From JANOMH01 sp031422295 (lineage in GTDB: Bacteria > Pseudomonadota > Alphaproteobacteria > Rhodobacterales > Rhodobacteraceae), in NCBI GenBank assembly GCA_031422295.1, contig JANOQM010000011.1:1-64000 (forward strand): a stretch of 64,000 nt of DNA, written 5' to 3'. Numbering within the stretch: the stretch's first letter is position 1; every line of letters begins with the position of its first letter. The notes under the pieces are model-generated. The model ran no database searches. It worked only from the letters and a program-made list of their open reading frames with translations, and was not told where the DNA came from. The position numbers and the translations under genes are program-made. This document shows positions 27,179 through 36,700 of the stretch, piece after piece.

Positions 27179-27207
27179 ATCGCCCGACGCCATCGTCGTC
27201 AGGCGAT
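27179..27207. terminator. hairpin between DUF2330 gene and preA
   Basis: ATCGCC-GACG faces CGTC-GGCGAT with one unpaired base on each side. It lies between convergent stops and lacks a T-tract, so it is a modest candidate. Confidence 0.45.
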
Positions 27208-27209
27208 GA

Positions 27210-28511
27210 CTACTCGGCAGCAACGACGCTTGGGTTGTTCGGATGTGTCGTCCAATTCGCATAATCGCCGCTGACCACTTTGCCCGTGCGCGGATCAACC
27301 TGCCCCGCCGCCATCGGCACCATGGTGATACAATCGCTCACCGGACAGACATCGACGCACAGGTTACAGGCGACGCATTCATCATCCATCACTTCGAACA
27401 CGCGGGCGGGCGACATTGAAATCGCCTGATGCGACGTATCTTCACAGGCCGCATAGCAGCGGCCACATTTGATGCAGGCGTCCTGATTGATCTGCGCCTT
27501 GGCGACGTAATTCAGATTCAGATACTGCCAGTCCGTCACATTCGGCACGGCACGGCCAATCAGGTCGGACAGGCCAATTTGTTTGTCATCCAGATATTCC
27601 GACAGGCCCGAAATCATTTCCTGCACGATCTTGAACCCATAGGTCATCACCGCCGTGCAAACCTGCACATTGCCCGCGCCCAGCGCCATAAACTCCGCCG
27701 CATCGCGCCACGTTGTGATGCCGCCAATGCCCGAAATCGGCATTCCCCGGGTTTCCGCAGACCGGGCAATCTCGGCCACCATATTCATCGCAATCGGCTT
27801 CACCGCCGGGCCGCAATAACCACCATGGGTGCCTTTGCCGTCAATCATCGGTTCGGGACTAAAGCTGTCCAGATTGACCGAGGTGATCGAATTGATCGTA
27901 TTGATCAGCGAAACTGCATCCGCCCCGCCCTTTTTGGCCGCCTCCGCAGGCCGCAGAATATTGGTAATATTCGGCGTCAGCTTTACAATCACCGGCATCC
28001 TTGTGTTCTGCTTGCACCAGCGCGTCACCATCTCGATATATTCGGGCACTTGGCCCACAGCGGAACCCATGCCGCGTTCGGCCATCCCATGCGGACAGCC
28101 AAAGTTCAGCTCGATCCCATCCGCCCCGGTGGCCTCGACATGCGGCAGGATCGCCTTCCACGCCTGCTCCTCGCAGGGCACCATCAGCGACACGATCATC
28201 GCACGGTCCGGATAATCCCGCTTGACCACCGTAATCTCGCGCAGGTTCACTTCCAGCGGGCGGTCGGTGATCAGTTCGATGTTATTCAGCCCCAACAACC
28301 GCCGGTCCGCCCCCCAGATCGCGCCATAACGCGGGCCGTTGACGTTGACGACCGGGGGGCCAGCCTCGCCCAGAGTCTTCCAGACCACCCCGCCCCAGCC
28401 CGCCTCAAACGCGCGGCGGACGTTGTATTCCTTGTCGGTTGGGGGAGCGGACGCCAGCCAGAACGGGTTGGGGGATTTGATGCCGACGAAGGTGGATTCG
28501 AGATTGGCCAT
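27210..28511 (-). CDS. preA: NAD-dependent dihydropyrimidine dehydrogenase subunit PreA
   Basis: With PreT it reduces uracil and thymine with NADH, or runs the reverse. The 433-residue protein has a flavin-binding TIM barrel (LNFGCPHGM, KLTPNIT, GGADAVSLINT) and a C-terminal domain with two [4Fe-4S] motifs, CIKCGRCYAAC and CVACNLCVDVC. ATG 28511 has AAGGAGAC in front, and this ribosome-binding site lies inside the last codons of the cargo gene. The frame is open upstream only by chance. preT and preA should adjoin, but here a cargo gene and a duplicate of the preA 5' end separate them. Confidence 0.95.
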   Translation of the reverse strand: MANLESTFVGIKSPNPFWLASAPPTDKEYNVRRAFEAGWGGVVWKTLGEAGPPVVNVNGPRYGAIWGADRRLLGLNNIELITDRPLEVNLREITVVKRDYPDRAMIVSLMVPCEEQAWKAILPHVEATGADGIELNFGCPHGMAERGMGSAVGQVPEYIEMVTRWCKQNTRMPVIVKLTPNITNILRPAEAAKKGGADAVSLINTINSITSVNLDSFSPEPMIDGKGTHGGYCGPAVKPIAMNMVAEIARSAETRGMPISGIGGITTWRDAAEFMALGAGNVQVCTAVMTYGFKIVQEMISGLSEYLDDKQIGLSDLIGRAVPNVTDWQYLNLNYVAKAQINQDACIKCGRCYAACEDTSHQAISMSPARVFEVMDDECVACNLCVDVCPVSDCITMVPMAAGQVDPRTGKVVSGDYANWTTHPNNPSVVAAE

Positions 28512-28515
28512 TCCG

Positions 28516-29208
28516 TTAGTCTCCTTGCAAATATGCACCAAAGGTTGCGTACCGAAGATAAGCGTAGGTTGAACCTTCGAAGCGGTAGGTTCGATAGCCG
28601 ACCATCCTCGAACTTTCCACTCCCACAATGGTGATGTCAGACCTTCCCCGTGAAGACGCGGGTCCAGGCAGGACGCAATGGCCCGTTCCTTGGATAAATG
28701 GCGGATTGGCAAGGTTGCCATTTTCGAACCCGAGGATGGAGCACTGGCTTACCCCTTGCGAGCAGAGCCAACCTGCCATGAAAAAGGCTTCTTGGACGCC
28801 GTCACCGTTCGTGTCGAATTTGGTCACGCGGAGACGTGAGGGCACCGACTTGGCTATGCGATCAAGGCGCTCATTGTCAAATAGGCCCCAGAAGTCGCTC
28901 TCATATTCGCTATCATCACATGAGATGGGGCTTCCGGCGGGGATGTAAGGTTCATCGGGCAGAGTCATGTCGACGTACCCATAATCGGCAAAGCACTCAG
29001 GTATGGGCCTATCCTCGTTAGGCAGATCGAACCAATGGAACACCGACATAGCTTCACTCGTTGGCATGCCGACGTCCTTGGCAAGTACGAAGTCGTCCCT
29101 GCAATCAAGCCTTCTCAGGGACAGCTTTTCGCGATAGCCTTCGATGTCACGTCCCGGCGGGTCGGCAGCTGCAATTCCGGCTAGCCAGAGCGACATTGCT
29201 ATCATCAT
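28516..29208 (-). CDS. secreted hypothetical protein inserted between preT and preA
   Basis: No family recognised. About 230 residues with a signal peptide (MSLWLAGIAAADP), six or so Cys, and FDTNGDGVQEAFF, a calcium-loop-like D-x-N-x-D-G motif. Base composition is less GC-rich than the neighbours. Start ATG 29208 or 29205 has GAGAGG before it, and the TGA of the preA fragment ends just 8 bases upstream, so translation is coupled. The stop codon lies 4 bases before preA and the last codons supply preA's ribosome-binding site. The gene is flanked by 135-bp copies of the preA start, which suggests acquisition by recombination. Confidence 0.78.
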   Translation of the reverse strand: MMIAMSLWLAGIAAADPPGRDIEGYREKLSLRRLDCRDDFVLAKDVGMPTSEAMSVFHWFDLPNEDRPIPECFADYGYVDMTLPDEPYIPAGSPISCDDSEYESDFWGLFDNERLDRIAKSVPSRLRVTKFDTNGDGVQEAFFMAGWLCSQGVSQCSILGFENGNLANPPFIQGTGHCVLPGPASSRGRSDITIVGVESSRMVGYRTYRFEGSTYAYLRYATFGAYLQGD

Positions 29209-29216
29209 GCCTCTCG

Positions 29217-29432
29217 TCACTTCATCAACGCTAGGCACATATTAGTGTCAACGGCGTAACCCACTGCCATCACGAAGATCAGGTCCTCACGCCTAACCTT
29301 CCAGACCACCCCGCCCCAGCCCGCCTGAAACGCACGGCGGACGTTATATTCCTTGTCAGTCGGCGGGGCCGAGGCGAGCCAGAACGGGTTGGGGGATTTG
29401 ATGCCGACGAAGGTGGTGGAGAGGTTAGCCAT
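29217..29432 (-). pseudogene. truncated duplicate of the preA 5' end
   Basis: The first 45 codons (29298-29432) match the first 45 codons of preA (28377-28511) with 16 base differences in 135, no gaps and only three amino-acid changes. Then 26 unrelated codons lead to TGA. Its ATG lies one base after the preT stop, so this copy marks the ancestral preT-preA junction. Mostly synonymous differences point to divergence under selection, hence a copy from another lineage rather than a fresh tandem duplication. Confidence 0.9.
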
Positions 29433-29433
29433 G

Positions 29434-30747
29434 TCAGGCTCCCATCAAAACAGAATGAATATCCAGCGCCGCATCGCGCCCCTCGGCCACAGCGGTGACG
29501 GTCAGATCATCGCCGCCACTGGCACAATCGCCGCCTGCCCAGATGCCGGGCAATGACGTGCGGCCCGCCCCGGTCACCGCAATCTTACCGCCCTCAACTG
29601 TCAGACCAGTGTCAATAGTCAGGGTCTGTCCAATCGCCTTGAACACCTGATCCGCCGCCAGCCTGATCCGCTCGCCCGTGCCAGCCAATCCATTCGCGGC
29701 CTCGGTCGTATATTCCAGCTCAATCTCGCCCGCAGTGACCGCCACTGGCATCACGTTGAACAGTAACCGCACCCCCTTTTGCGCCGCCAGATCCTGTTCA
29801 TAGCGGCTTGCCGACATCCGGTCACGCCCCCGCCGATAGGCGATGGTGACGCTGTCCGCACCCAGCAGTTTCGACTGCACAGCCGCATCGACAGCCGTCA
29901 TCCCGCCGCCGATCACCACCACATTGCGACCCACGGGCAGTGCGGTCAGGTCGCCAGCCTGCCGCAATTCCGCAATGAAACCAACCGCATCGCGGGCCTG
30001 ATCCTCGCCCGGCGCACGCAGGGCATTGACGCCGCCCAGACCGACCCCAAGGAAAACCGCGTCATGGTTGGCCTGCAACCCTGCAAGGGTCAGACCCGCG
30101 CCCAAAGCCTTGCCCGTGATCACGGTAATCCCGCCAATCCCCAATAGCCAAGCCACCTCCCGCGCGGCAAAATCATCAGTGGATTTATAGGCGGCAATGC
30201 CGAACTCATTCAAACCGCCCACCTTGGCCCGCGCTTCGTACAAGGTCACAGCATGACCCAACATCGCCAACCGATGTGCGGCAGCCAACCCAGCGGGCCC
30301 CGCGCCCACCACCGCTACCGATTTACCCGTCAAAGCAGCCCGCTCAAACGGATGCCCACCCCGGGCCATCAGCACATCGGTCGCATGGCGCTGCAACCGG
30401 CCAATTTCGACCGGCTTGCCCTCAGCCGCCTCGCGCACGCAGGCCTGTTCACACAGGGTCTCGGTCGGGCAGACGCGGGCACACATGCCGCCCAGAATAT
30501 TCTGGGCGAAAATCGTCCGGGCCGCCGCCTCGGGCGTGCCCGTAGCGATCTGGCGGATGAACAACGGAATATCGATCGAGGTCGGACAGGCGGTGATGCA
30601 CGGGGCATCATGGCAAAAATAACAGCGATCGGCAGCCACAGCAGCCTCATGGCTGTCAAACGGCGCATGCAGATCGGCGAAATTTCCGGCAATCTCGATC
30701 ACAGACAAACGCCCGGCCACAATACCGGGGGTCATGGGTGTCGGCAT
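29434..30747 (-). CDS. preT: NAD-dependent dihydropyrimidine dehydrogenase subunit PreT
   Basis: The flavoprotein partner of PreA, related to the small subunit of glutamate synthase; it passes electrons from NADH. 437 residues with an N-terminal [4Fe-4S] domain (CYFCHDAPCITACPTSID, then CARVCPTETLCEQACV), an FAD-binding GAGPAGLAAAH and a second dinucleotide site with VVVIGGGMTAVD. Start ATG 30747 has GGGAGCC before it; the frame is open 15 codons further. It is first in the preT-preA operon; the partner now lies about 920 bases on because of the inserted segment. Confidence 0.94.
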   Translation of the reverse strand: MPTPMTPGIVAGRLSVIEIAGNFADLHAPFDSHEAAVAADRCYFCHDAPCITACPTSIDIPLFIRQIATGTPEAAARTIFAQNILGGMCARVCPTETLCEQACVREAAEGKPVEIGRLQRHATDVLMARGGHPFERAALTGKSVAVVGAGPAGLAAAHRLAMLGHAVTLYEARAKVGGLNEFGIAAYKSTDDFAAREVAWLLGIGGITVITGKALGAGLTLAGLQANHDAVFLGVGLGGVNALRAPGEDQARDAVGFIAELRQAGDLTALPVGRNVVVIGGGMTAVDAAVQSKLLGADSVTIAYRRGRDRMSASRYEQDLAAQKGVRLLFNVMPVAVTAGEIELEYTTEAANGLAGTGERIRLAADQVFKAIGQTLTIDTGLTVEGGKIAVTGAGRTSLPGIWAGGDCASGGDDLTVTAVAEGRDAALDIHSVLMGA

Positions 30748-30892
30748 GGGTGGCTCCCTGAACTGGCTTCCTGTTGGAAACCACCCTGCCACAAGTTAGT
30801 TTTTTATCAAACGGTAAAATTCAGGATTTTGAATCCGCCGAACTGACGTCGCGCCGCCAGCCAGGTTGCATTGTCCTGCATCAGACAGCCCA

Positions 30893-32254
30893 TCATGACA
30901 CTTTGCGCAGGCCCGTCCGGGCAAATTCGGGCAGCCAGGCGTCATGGGCCAACAATAAATCATCCACTAATGCCCAGATCTGATCCAGATCAAGCTCTGC
31001 CGCAGTATGCGGATCCAGCATGGCGGCATGATAAATATGCGCGCGCTTTTCCTCGATCAGGGCAGCGACGGTCAGTTCCTGCACGTTCAGATTGGTGCGG
31101 ATCAGGCCAATCAGCTGCGGCGGAATATCACGGACGACGGTCGGCTGCAGGCCATTATTATCAACCATTACGGGGACTTCTACAGCCGAACCATCAGGCA
31201 GCTGCGGGATGTAGCCCTTGTTGGAAATATTGCCGTAAATCACGCTCGGCTCGCCGGTGACGACCGAATTCATGATCGCCGAGGCATATTCATGGCTCGG
31301 CTCGATCTTGATCTCGGTGGCCTCGCGGTAATCCTGCGCGGTCTGTTCCCAACGGGAAATCTGCTCGACACAGCGCTTGGGGTATTCGTCCAACGGAATG
31401 CCAAACCGCTCGATCAGATCAGGGCGGTCACGTTTGATGAAAAACGGGGTGTATTCAGCGAAATGCTCGCTGGATTCCGTGACAAAATACCCCAGACGCA
31501 TCAGCATTTCATAGCGCACCTTGTTGGGGCAACGCGGGTTCCACGCAGACGGTTTCGGAAACCGGCCGTCGATATAGCCCTGCCGCAAGGCGGGATAAAG
31601 ATCCACATAAGACCCATCTGCCTGCCGGTGTTCAAAATTCAGATAAAACGCCATGTGATTGATACCGCCGGCCCGGTAGCGGATATCAGACACCGGAATA
31701 TCCAGATCACGGGCCAGTTCTTCGGCTGTGCCCTGGACCGAATGGCACAGACCAACCTGCCTGATCTGAGGAAACTTGGCCCCGATCGCCCATGTATTAA
31801 TCGCCATCGGGTTGACATATTGCAGCAACAGCGCCTGCGGGGCGACCTGCATCAGATCTTCGCAGATCGACCATAAAACCGGAACGGTGCGCAACCCGCG
31901 CATGATGCCACCAATGCCCAATGTGTCAGCAATGGTCTGGCGCAGACCAAACTTTTTCGGCACTTCGAAATCGGTGATGGTGCAGGGGTCATAGCCGCCA
32001 ACCTGAAAACAGCACACCACGAAATCGGCACCGGCGAGGGATCGTTTCTGATCGGTATAGGTCTCGATCCGGGCCTTGGCACCCAGGGTCATAGCCAGCT
32101 TGCGCACGACAATTTCGGATTCCTCCAACCGCTTGGGGTTGATATCCATCAGCCGGATCGTCGATCCCGACAGTGAGGCGCGCTGCAGCACGTCGCCTGC
32201 AATGTTCTTGGTGAATATCGTGCTGCCTGCACCGATGAAGGTTATAATGGTCAT
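30893..32254 (-). CDS. glycoside hydrolase family 4, alpha-galactosidase/alpha-glucosidase type
   Basis: Family 4 enzymes cleave glycosides by an NAD- and Mn-dependent redox mechanism. The 453-residue protein begins with the Rossmann motif ITFIGAGSTIFTKN, has NPM (Asn148), the metal ligand Cys170 (GLCHSVQG) and His200 (GGINHMAFY). The DTLGIGGIMRGLRT segment resembles MelA. Cytoplasmic. Family 4 genes usually sit in sugar ABC-transporter operons; here there is no transporter, and an IS3-type remnant lies upstream, so the operon may have been cut. The substrate is not determined. Confidence 0.88.
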   Translation of the reverse strand: MTIITFIGAGSTIFTKNIAGDVLQRASLSGSTIRLMDINPKRLEESEIVVRKLAMTLGAKARIETYTDQKRSLAGADFVVCCFQVGGYDPCTITDFEVPKKFGLRQTIADTLGIGGIMRGLRTVPVLWSICEDLMQVAPQALLLQYVNPMAINTWAIGAKFPQIRQVGLCHSVQGTAEELARDLDIPVSDIRYRAGGINHMAFYLNFEHRQADGSYVDLYPALRQGYIDGRFPKPSAWNPRCPNKVRYEMLMRLGYFVTESSEHFAEYTPFFIKRDRPDLIERFGIPLDEYPKRCVEQISRWEQTAQDYREATEIKIEPSHEYASAIMNSVVTGEPSVIYGNISNKGYIPQLPDGSAVEVPVMVDNNGLQPTVVRDIPPQLIGLIRTNLNVQELTVAALIEEKRAHIYHAAMLDPHTAAELDLDQIWALVDDLLLAHDAWLPEFARTGLRKVS

Positions 32255-32557
32255 GTTGCTGTCTCGATGCTGCGCGGACGAGCCGCTTGGTGTGGTCAGT
32301 TTGCGGGTGAACGCGGGGTTGGCGGGCAATCTCAGGTGCGGCCCCATCTGTGGCGATTTTTCGGGTCTGCGATACAACCAGACACCCCCTCCTGCCGGGG
32401 CGCAGCTGCCTGCCCTATCTGCACCGGCGGATCGCTTTACAGCAATAGGGAAATCAGACGTTGCATTGCGGTTTCTTACGATCAGGCGCTTTCAATTAGC
32501 AAACCAGCCCGGCCATCGACCTCGTCGGGGGGGGCCACCGCCGGGTTGGCCGCGCCA
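32255..32557. other. region upstream of the family 4 glycosidase
   Basis: These 303 bases must hold the glycosidase promoter. I see open frames without family likeness and no clear RNA or repeat. The transposase remnant begins at its right end. Confidence 0.35.
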
Positions 32558-32983
32558 AGGCTGGGTCTATCTGGCGGTCATTCTCGATCTCCAGTCATTG
32601 GCGGTTGCGACGACCGGTTGAGACTGCCCGAACTTGCCCATCAAGTACACCGGGCGGCTGGCAAAAGCAGGAATCGAGCCATCGGTCGGCAGCATCGGCG
32701 ACTCGTATCAGTTCCAGCAGGTCCGCACGGCAGATTGAATGATCGGTGGGATCATTCAAATGCGCGGAACGCCCTCGCTGAGGCCATAACCGGCCCCTAC
32801 AAAACCGAACGGGTTCATCGCCAAAGGCCGTGGCGCAACATGCAGGATCTGGAAATGGCGACGCGCGCATGGGTCGATTAGCTCAACAACCGCCGATTGC
32901 GCGGTCCAATCGGAAACAGCCCACCAGCCGGGGCCGAAGAGACCCACTATGCGCAGCGCGACCTGCTCGATATGGTCGCGTAA
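32558..32983 (+). mobile_element. decayed IS3-family transposase (orfB) remnant
   Basis: Three pieces of an IS3 OrfB DDE domain appear in order but in shifted frames: GWVYLAVILDLQS (from 32558), IKYTGRLAKAGIEPSVGSIG (about 32640-32700), then NALAEAITGPYKTE and WVD-stop-LNNRRLRGPIGN up to the TAA at 32981-32983. An internal deletion, an insertion of roughly 60 bases, a frameshift and a TAG at 32879-32881 (usually Trp) disable it. No terminal inverted repeats were recognised. From 32984 to the rnr start I see nothing identifiable. Confidence 0.82.
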
Positions 32984-33152
32984 AATGCAGCTAGCGCTCT
33001 GCGGTAAACCCAAGGCGATGCAGTTGGGGTTCGACGACTACCCCGCTATGGTCTACCGCGACGCCAAAAGCAGGGGCCATCCACCCGATCAATGGCGAGA
33101 CAAAGCCGACCCCCATCTTCCTTCCTTTGGCGTGGCGTGTTAACTCAAAATC

Positions 33153-35396
33153 ATGACCCAACTCCCCCCCCGCGACGCCATCCTGCAATGGATATCCGAA
33201 AACCCTAGCCTGACCACCAAGCGCGACATCGCACGCGCGTTCGGCATCAAAGGCGCGGCAAGGATCGACCTGAAACAACTGCTCAAACAGTTGGAGACCG
33301 AAGGCCACTTGCGCCCGCGCACCCGGTCCACCCGGTCCACCCGCGATGCGACCACCCTGCCCCCGGTGTCGGTGCTGGAACTGTTGCCACCCGATCCGGA
33401 CGGCGACCTGTTCGCCATTCCGATGGAATGGGCCAGCGATGACGCCCCGCCGCAGATCCATTTCCTGCCCAAGCCCGCCGATCCGGCGATGGGCGCAGGT
33501 GACCACTTTCTGGCGCGGTTGACGCAAACGGCGGATGGCTACGAGGCGCGGCTGATCCGCCGCATTGGCGCAAACCCGCAGCGGATTATCGGCATATTCC
33601 GGGCCGGGGCCGAAGGCGGGCGGATTATGCCGATTGACAAAGGCGACGCACATCAATGGGTTGTGTCCGCCAACCACACCAACAATGCCAAAGACGGCGA
33701 ATTGGTCGAGGCCGAACAGGCCGGGCCAAAAGGCCGCCTTGGGCTACCCAAAGCGAAAATCCTGACCCGGCTGGGCGACCCCACCGCACCCCGCGCGGTC
33801 AGCCTGATCGCCATTCACCAGCATGGCATCCCCGACCATTTCCCCGACGCCGTCATCGCCGCCGCCGATGCAGCCACCCCAGCGGCCATGGATAGACGCG
33901 AGGACTTGCGCGCCCTGCCGCTGGTCACCATCGACCCGTCGGACGCGCGCGACCATGACGACGCCTGCTATGCCCAACCCGACGGGCACGGCGGGCATAT
34001 CCTCTGGGTCGCCATCGCCGATGTCGCCCACTACGTCCGGCCGCAAAGCCCGCTCGACCGCGAGGCCCGCAAACGCGGCAATTCCACCTATTTCCCCGAC
34101 CGGGTGGTGCCCATGCTGCCCGACACGCTGTCCGGTGATCTGTGCTCGTTGCACGAAGGCGTGCCGCGCCCGGTGATCGTGGCGAAAATCCAGATCGACG
34201 CCACAGGGCACAAGACCGGGCATAGTTTCAGCCGGGCGATGATGCAAAGCCAGGCCAGCCTGACCTATGAACAAGTACAATACGGCATGGACGGTGCGCC
34301 CGACGCGCAAACCGCCCCGCTGATGGACCCCATTATAAGGCCGCTCTACGCCGCCTATGCCGCCCTTGTGCTGGCGCGGGCCGAACGGCAACCGCTGGAC
34401 CTCGACCTGCCCGAGCGGCGGATTGAACTGGACGCAGCGGGTAAAGTGACATCCGTCGCGTTCAAAGACCGGCTCGATGCGCACCGCCTGATCGAGGAAT
34501 TCATGGTGCTGGCCAATGTCTGTGCCGCAGAAACCCTGATCGCCAAAAAGACCCCGCTGCTGTTCCGGGTGCATGAGGAACCCAGCCCGCAAAAACTCGA
34601 CGCTCTGCGCGAAGTCGTGCAGTCCACCGGGCTGGTGCTGGCCAAGGGGCAAGTGCTGAAAACCAGCCATTTGAATAGGCTTTTGGAACAGGCCCGCGGC
34701 ACGGATCACGCCGAACTGATCAATATCTCGACCCTGCGGTCAATGACGCAGGCCTATTACGGGCCTGAAAACTTTGGCCATTTCGGGCTGGCCTTGCGGA
34801 ATTACGCGCATTTCACCTCGCCGATCCGGCGTTACAGTGACCTGATCGTGCATCGCGCCTTGATCAGTGCGCACCGCTGGGGAAACGATGGGCTCTCCCC
34901 CACCGACATCGAGCAATTGACCGAAACTGGCCAGCAGATCAGCGATACCGAACGCCGCTCGATGATGGCCGAACGTGACACCACCGACCGCTATCTGGCA
35001 GCATTCCTGTCTGACCGGATTGGCGCAGAGTTCCAGGGCCGGATCAGCGGCATCGCCCGGTTTGGGGTGTTCGTAAAGCTGGACGACACCGGTGCCGACG
35101 GGCTGATCCCGATCCGGTCGCTGGGAAATGAGTTCTTTCACCATGATGCAGACAGCCAGACCCTGATGGGGGCCACCACCGGTCTGATGATCGGGCTGGG
35201 CCAGCGGGTGGTGGTGAAACTGGCCGAGGCAGTGCCGGTGTCCGGCGGGCTGATCTTGGAGCTGATCCAGCTGGACGAACGGTTCATGCCCAAGGGGCCA
35301 ACGCGGCGGTTTGGCAAATCTTCGCCCCGTAAGCCGGGGCCCGCAAGGACCAAGGCGGCTAAGGTGGCACGAAAGGTGAAGCGGACACGGTCGTAA
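33153..35396 (+). CDS. rnr: ribonuclease R
   Basis: A processive 3'-to-5' exoribonuclease that degrades structured RNA. The 747-residue protein has an N-terminal winged helix (DIARAFGIKG), cold-shock-like domains, the RNB catalytic domain with the aspartates of DPSDARDHDDA (near 260-270) and YAHFTSPIRRYSD, an S1 domain (about 635-715) and a Lys/Arg-rich tail. The start has only a weak ribosome-binding site; the frame and family fit it. It follows the IS remnant with 169 bases between; the topA gene often found upstream in relatives is absent here. Confidence 0.96.
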   Translation: MTQLPPRDAILQWISENPSLTTKRDIARAFGIKGAARIDLKQLLKQLETEGHLRPRTRSTRSTRDATTLPPVSVLELLPPDPDGDLFAIPMEWASDDAPPQIHFLPKPADPAMGAGDHFLARLTQTADGYEARLIRRIGANPQRIIGIFRAGAEGGRIMPIDKGDAHQWVVSANHTNNAKDGELVEAEQAGPKGRLGLPKAKILTRLGDPTAPRAVSLIAIHQHGIPDHFPDAVIAAADAATPAAMDRREDLRALPLVTIDPSDARDHDDACYAQPDGHGGHILWVAIADVAHYVRPQSPLDREARKRGNSTYFPDRVVPMLPDTLSGDLCSLHEGVPRPVIVAKIQIDATGHKTGHSFSRAMMQSQASLTYEQVQYGMDGAPDAQTAPLMDPIIRPLYAAYAALVLARAERQPLDLDLPERRIELDAAGKVTSVAFKDRLDAHRLIEEFMVLANVCAAETLIAKKTPLLFRVHEEPSPQKLDALREVVQSTGLVLAKGQVLKTSHLNRLLEQARGTDHAELINISTLRSMTQAYYGPENFGHFGLALRNYAHFTSPIRRYSDLIVHRALISAHRWGNDGLSPTDIEQLTETGQQISDTERRSMMAERDTTDRYLAAFLSDRIGAEFQGRISGIARFGVFVKLDDTGADGLIPIRSLGNEFFHHDADSQTLMGATTGLMIGLGQRVVVKLAEAVPVSGGLILELIQLDERFMPKGPTRRFGKSSPRKPGPARTKAAKVARKVKRTRS

Positions 35397-35425
35397 GCGC
35401 TGACATTTGCACTTGTGGCGGGCGT

Positions 35426-35460
35426 CGGAGCCTCCGGCGGGGATATTTACGGAACAAAAG
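35426..35460. repeat. dispersed hairpin repeat, copy 3 (reverse orientation, variant)
   Basis: GGAGCCTCCGGCGGGGATATTTACGGAACAAAAG lies between rnr and the transglycosylase. Reverse-complemented it matches copy 4 best (AAATATCCCCGCCGGAGGC). Confidence 0.7.
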
Positions 35461-35473
35461 AATGGAGGACCAG

Positions 35474-36700
35474 ATGCACTGGATAGGGTGGCCGTTTGTG
35501 GTTTTACTGCTGGGTCTGCCGTGTATAACTTTGGCCCAATCCCCGACCAATCCAGCGGAGCCGCTTGTGCAAATCCATGATGATGCCGGATTAGCCCGCT
35601 GGATCACCGCCTTCCGGCCCCGCGCCCTTGCGGCCGGGATTACGCCTGCCACTTTTGACGCGGCCTTTGCCGATATCCGCTACAACCCCGGCGTGGTCGA
35701 CAAAGACCGCAATCAAAACGAATTTACCAAGACGCTGTGGGATTACCTGTCCACCGCCGTCTCGGATGACCGTATTCGCAACGGGCAGGCGGCCTTGCGC
35801 GACAATGCCGAACTGTTTGACCAAATCGAGGCCCGCTACGGCGTGGACCGGCATATCGTCGCGGCGATCTGGGGGCTGGAAAGCGCGTATGGCACGTTCC
35901 GGGGTGATACCAATCTGATCGAGGCGATGGCGACGCTGGCCTATGACGGCAGGCGGGCGGAGTTCTTTGAAACCCAACTGATTGCCGGGCTGCGCATCCT
36001 GCAAAACGGCGACACTACGCCGGCGCAGATGCGCGGCAGTTGGGCCGGGGCCATGGGGCATACCCAGTTCATGCCCACATCCTACGCCGCCTATGCCGTT
36101 GATTTCACTGCTGACGGAAGGAGGGACATCTGGGGCGATGATCCGACCGATGCGCTTGCGTCCACCGCCGCCTATCTGGCCGGGTTTGGCTGGACCACCG
36201 GGCAACCCTGGGCGGTCGAAGTGACCTTGCCCGCTGATTTCGATTATGAATTATCCAACCGGGCGATCACCAAACATCCGGCGGTCTGGGGCGCACTGGG
36301 GATCAGGGACATCGCCGGAAACCGGGTGGAAAACCACGGTTTTGCATCCATCCTGCTGCCCGCCGGGGCGCAGGGGGCGGCCTTTATGGTGTTCGGTAAT
36401 TTCAAGGTGATCGAACGTTATAACACCGCTGACAGCTATGTCATCGCCGTGGGCCATCTGGCCGACAGGCTGCGTGGGCTGCCCGCCATAGCACATAGCT
36501 GGCCGCTCGCGGACCGGGCCCTGACCTTTGCCGAGCGGGTGGAGTTGCAAACCCTGCTGACCGCCGCCGGGTTTGACACCAAGGGCGCTGACGGGCTGAT
36601 CGGGCCGAATACGATTGCCGGAATCCGTGGGTTTCAAAAGGCCAACGGGCTGATCCCGGATGGCTATGCGAGTGTCGGAATGTTGGAGCGGTTGCGTTAG
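35474..36700 (+). CDS. lytic murein transglycosylase (MltB-type) with peptidoglycan-binding domain
   Basis: Cuts glycan strands of peptidoglycan to 1,6-anhydro ends in the periplasm. 408 residues: signal peptide (VVLLLGLPCITLAQ), SLT_2 catalytic domain with the Glu in IWGLESAYG and the AMGHTQFMPTSYAAYAVD segment, and a C-terminal PG_binding_1 domain from about 345. GGAGG lies 5 bases before ATG 35474; an upstream ATG at 35462 is part of that site. Its stop codon overlaps the stop of the convergent six-cysteine gene at 36697. Confidence 0.92.
   Translation: MHWIGWPFVVLLLGLPCITLAQSPTNPAEPLVQIHDDAGLARWITAFRPRALAAGITPATFDAAFADIRYNPGVVDKDRNQNEFTKTLWDYLSTAVSDDRIRNGQAALRDNAELFDQIEARYGVDRHIVAAIWGLESAYGTFRGDTNLIEAMATLAYDGRRAEFFETQLIAGLRILQNGDTTPAQMRGSWAGAMGHTQFMPTSYAAYAVDFTADGRRDIWGDDPTDALASTAAYLAGFGWTTGQPWAVEVTLPADFDYELSNRAITKHPAVWGALGIRDIAGNRVENHGFASILLPAGAQGAAFMVFGNFKVIERYNTADSYVIAVGHLADRLRGLPAIAHSWPLADRALTFAERVELQTLLTAAGFDTKGADGLIGPNTIAGIRGFQKANGLIPDGYASVGMLERLR

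Noticed and set aside
68..32881. Recoding of TAG as an amino acid
   Set aside because: Only three in-frame TAG codons were seen, in two different organisms and one dead transposase, while other genes use TAG as a normal stop (for example rlmH's neighbour mltB at 36698). Nonsense changes or base errors are simpler.
32991..33677. Minus-strand frame over the rnr start
   Set aside because: It lies mostly antisense to rnr, and the non-overlapping part (32991-33140) has no family, start or ribosome-binding site that I can support.
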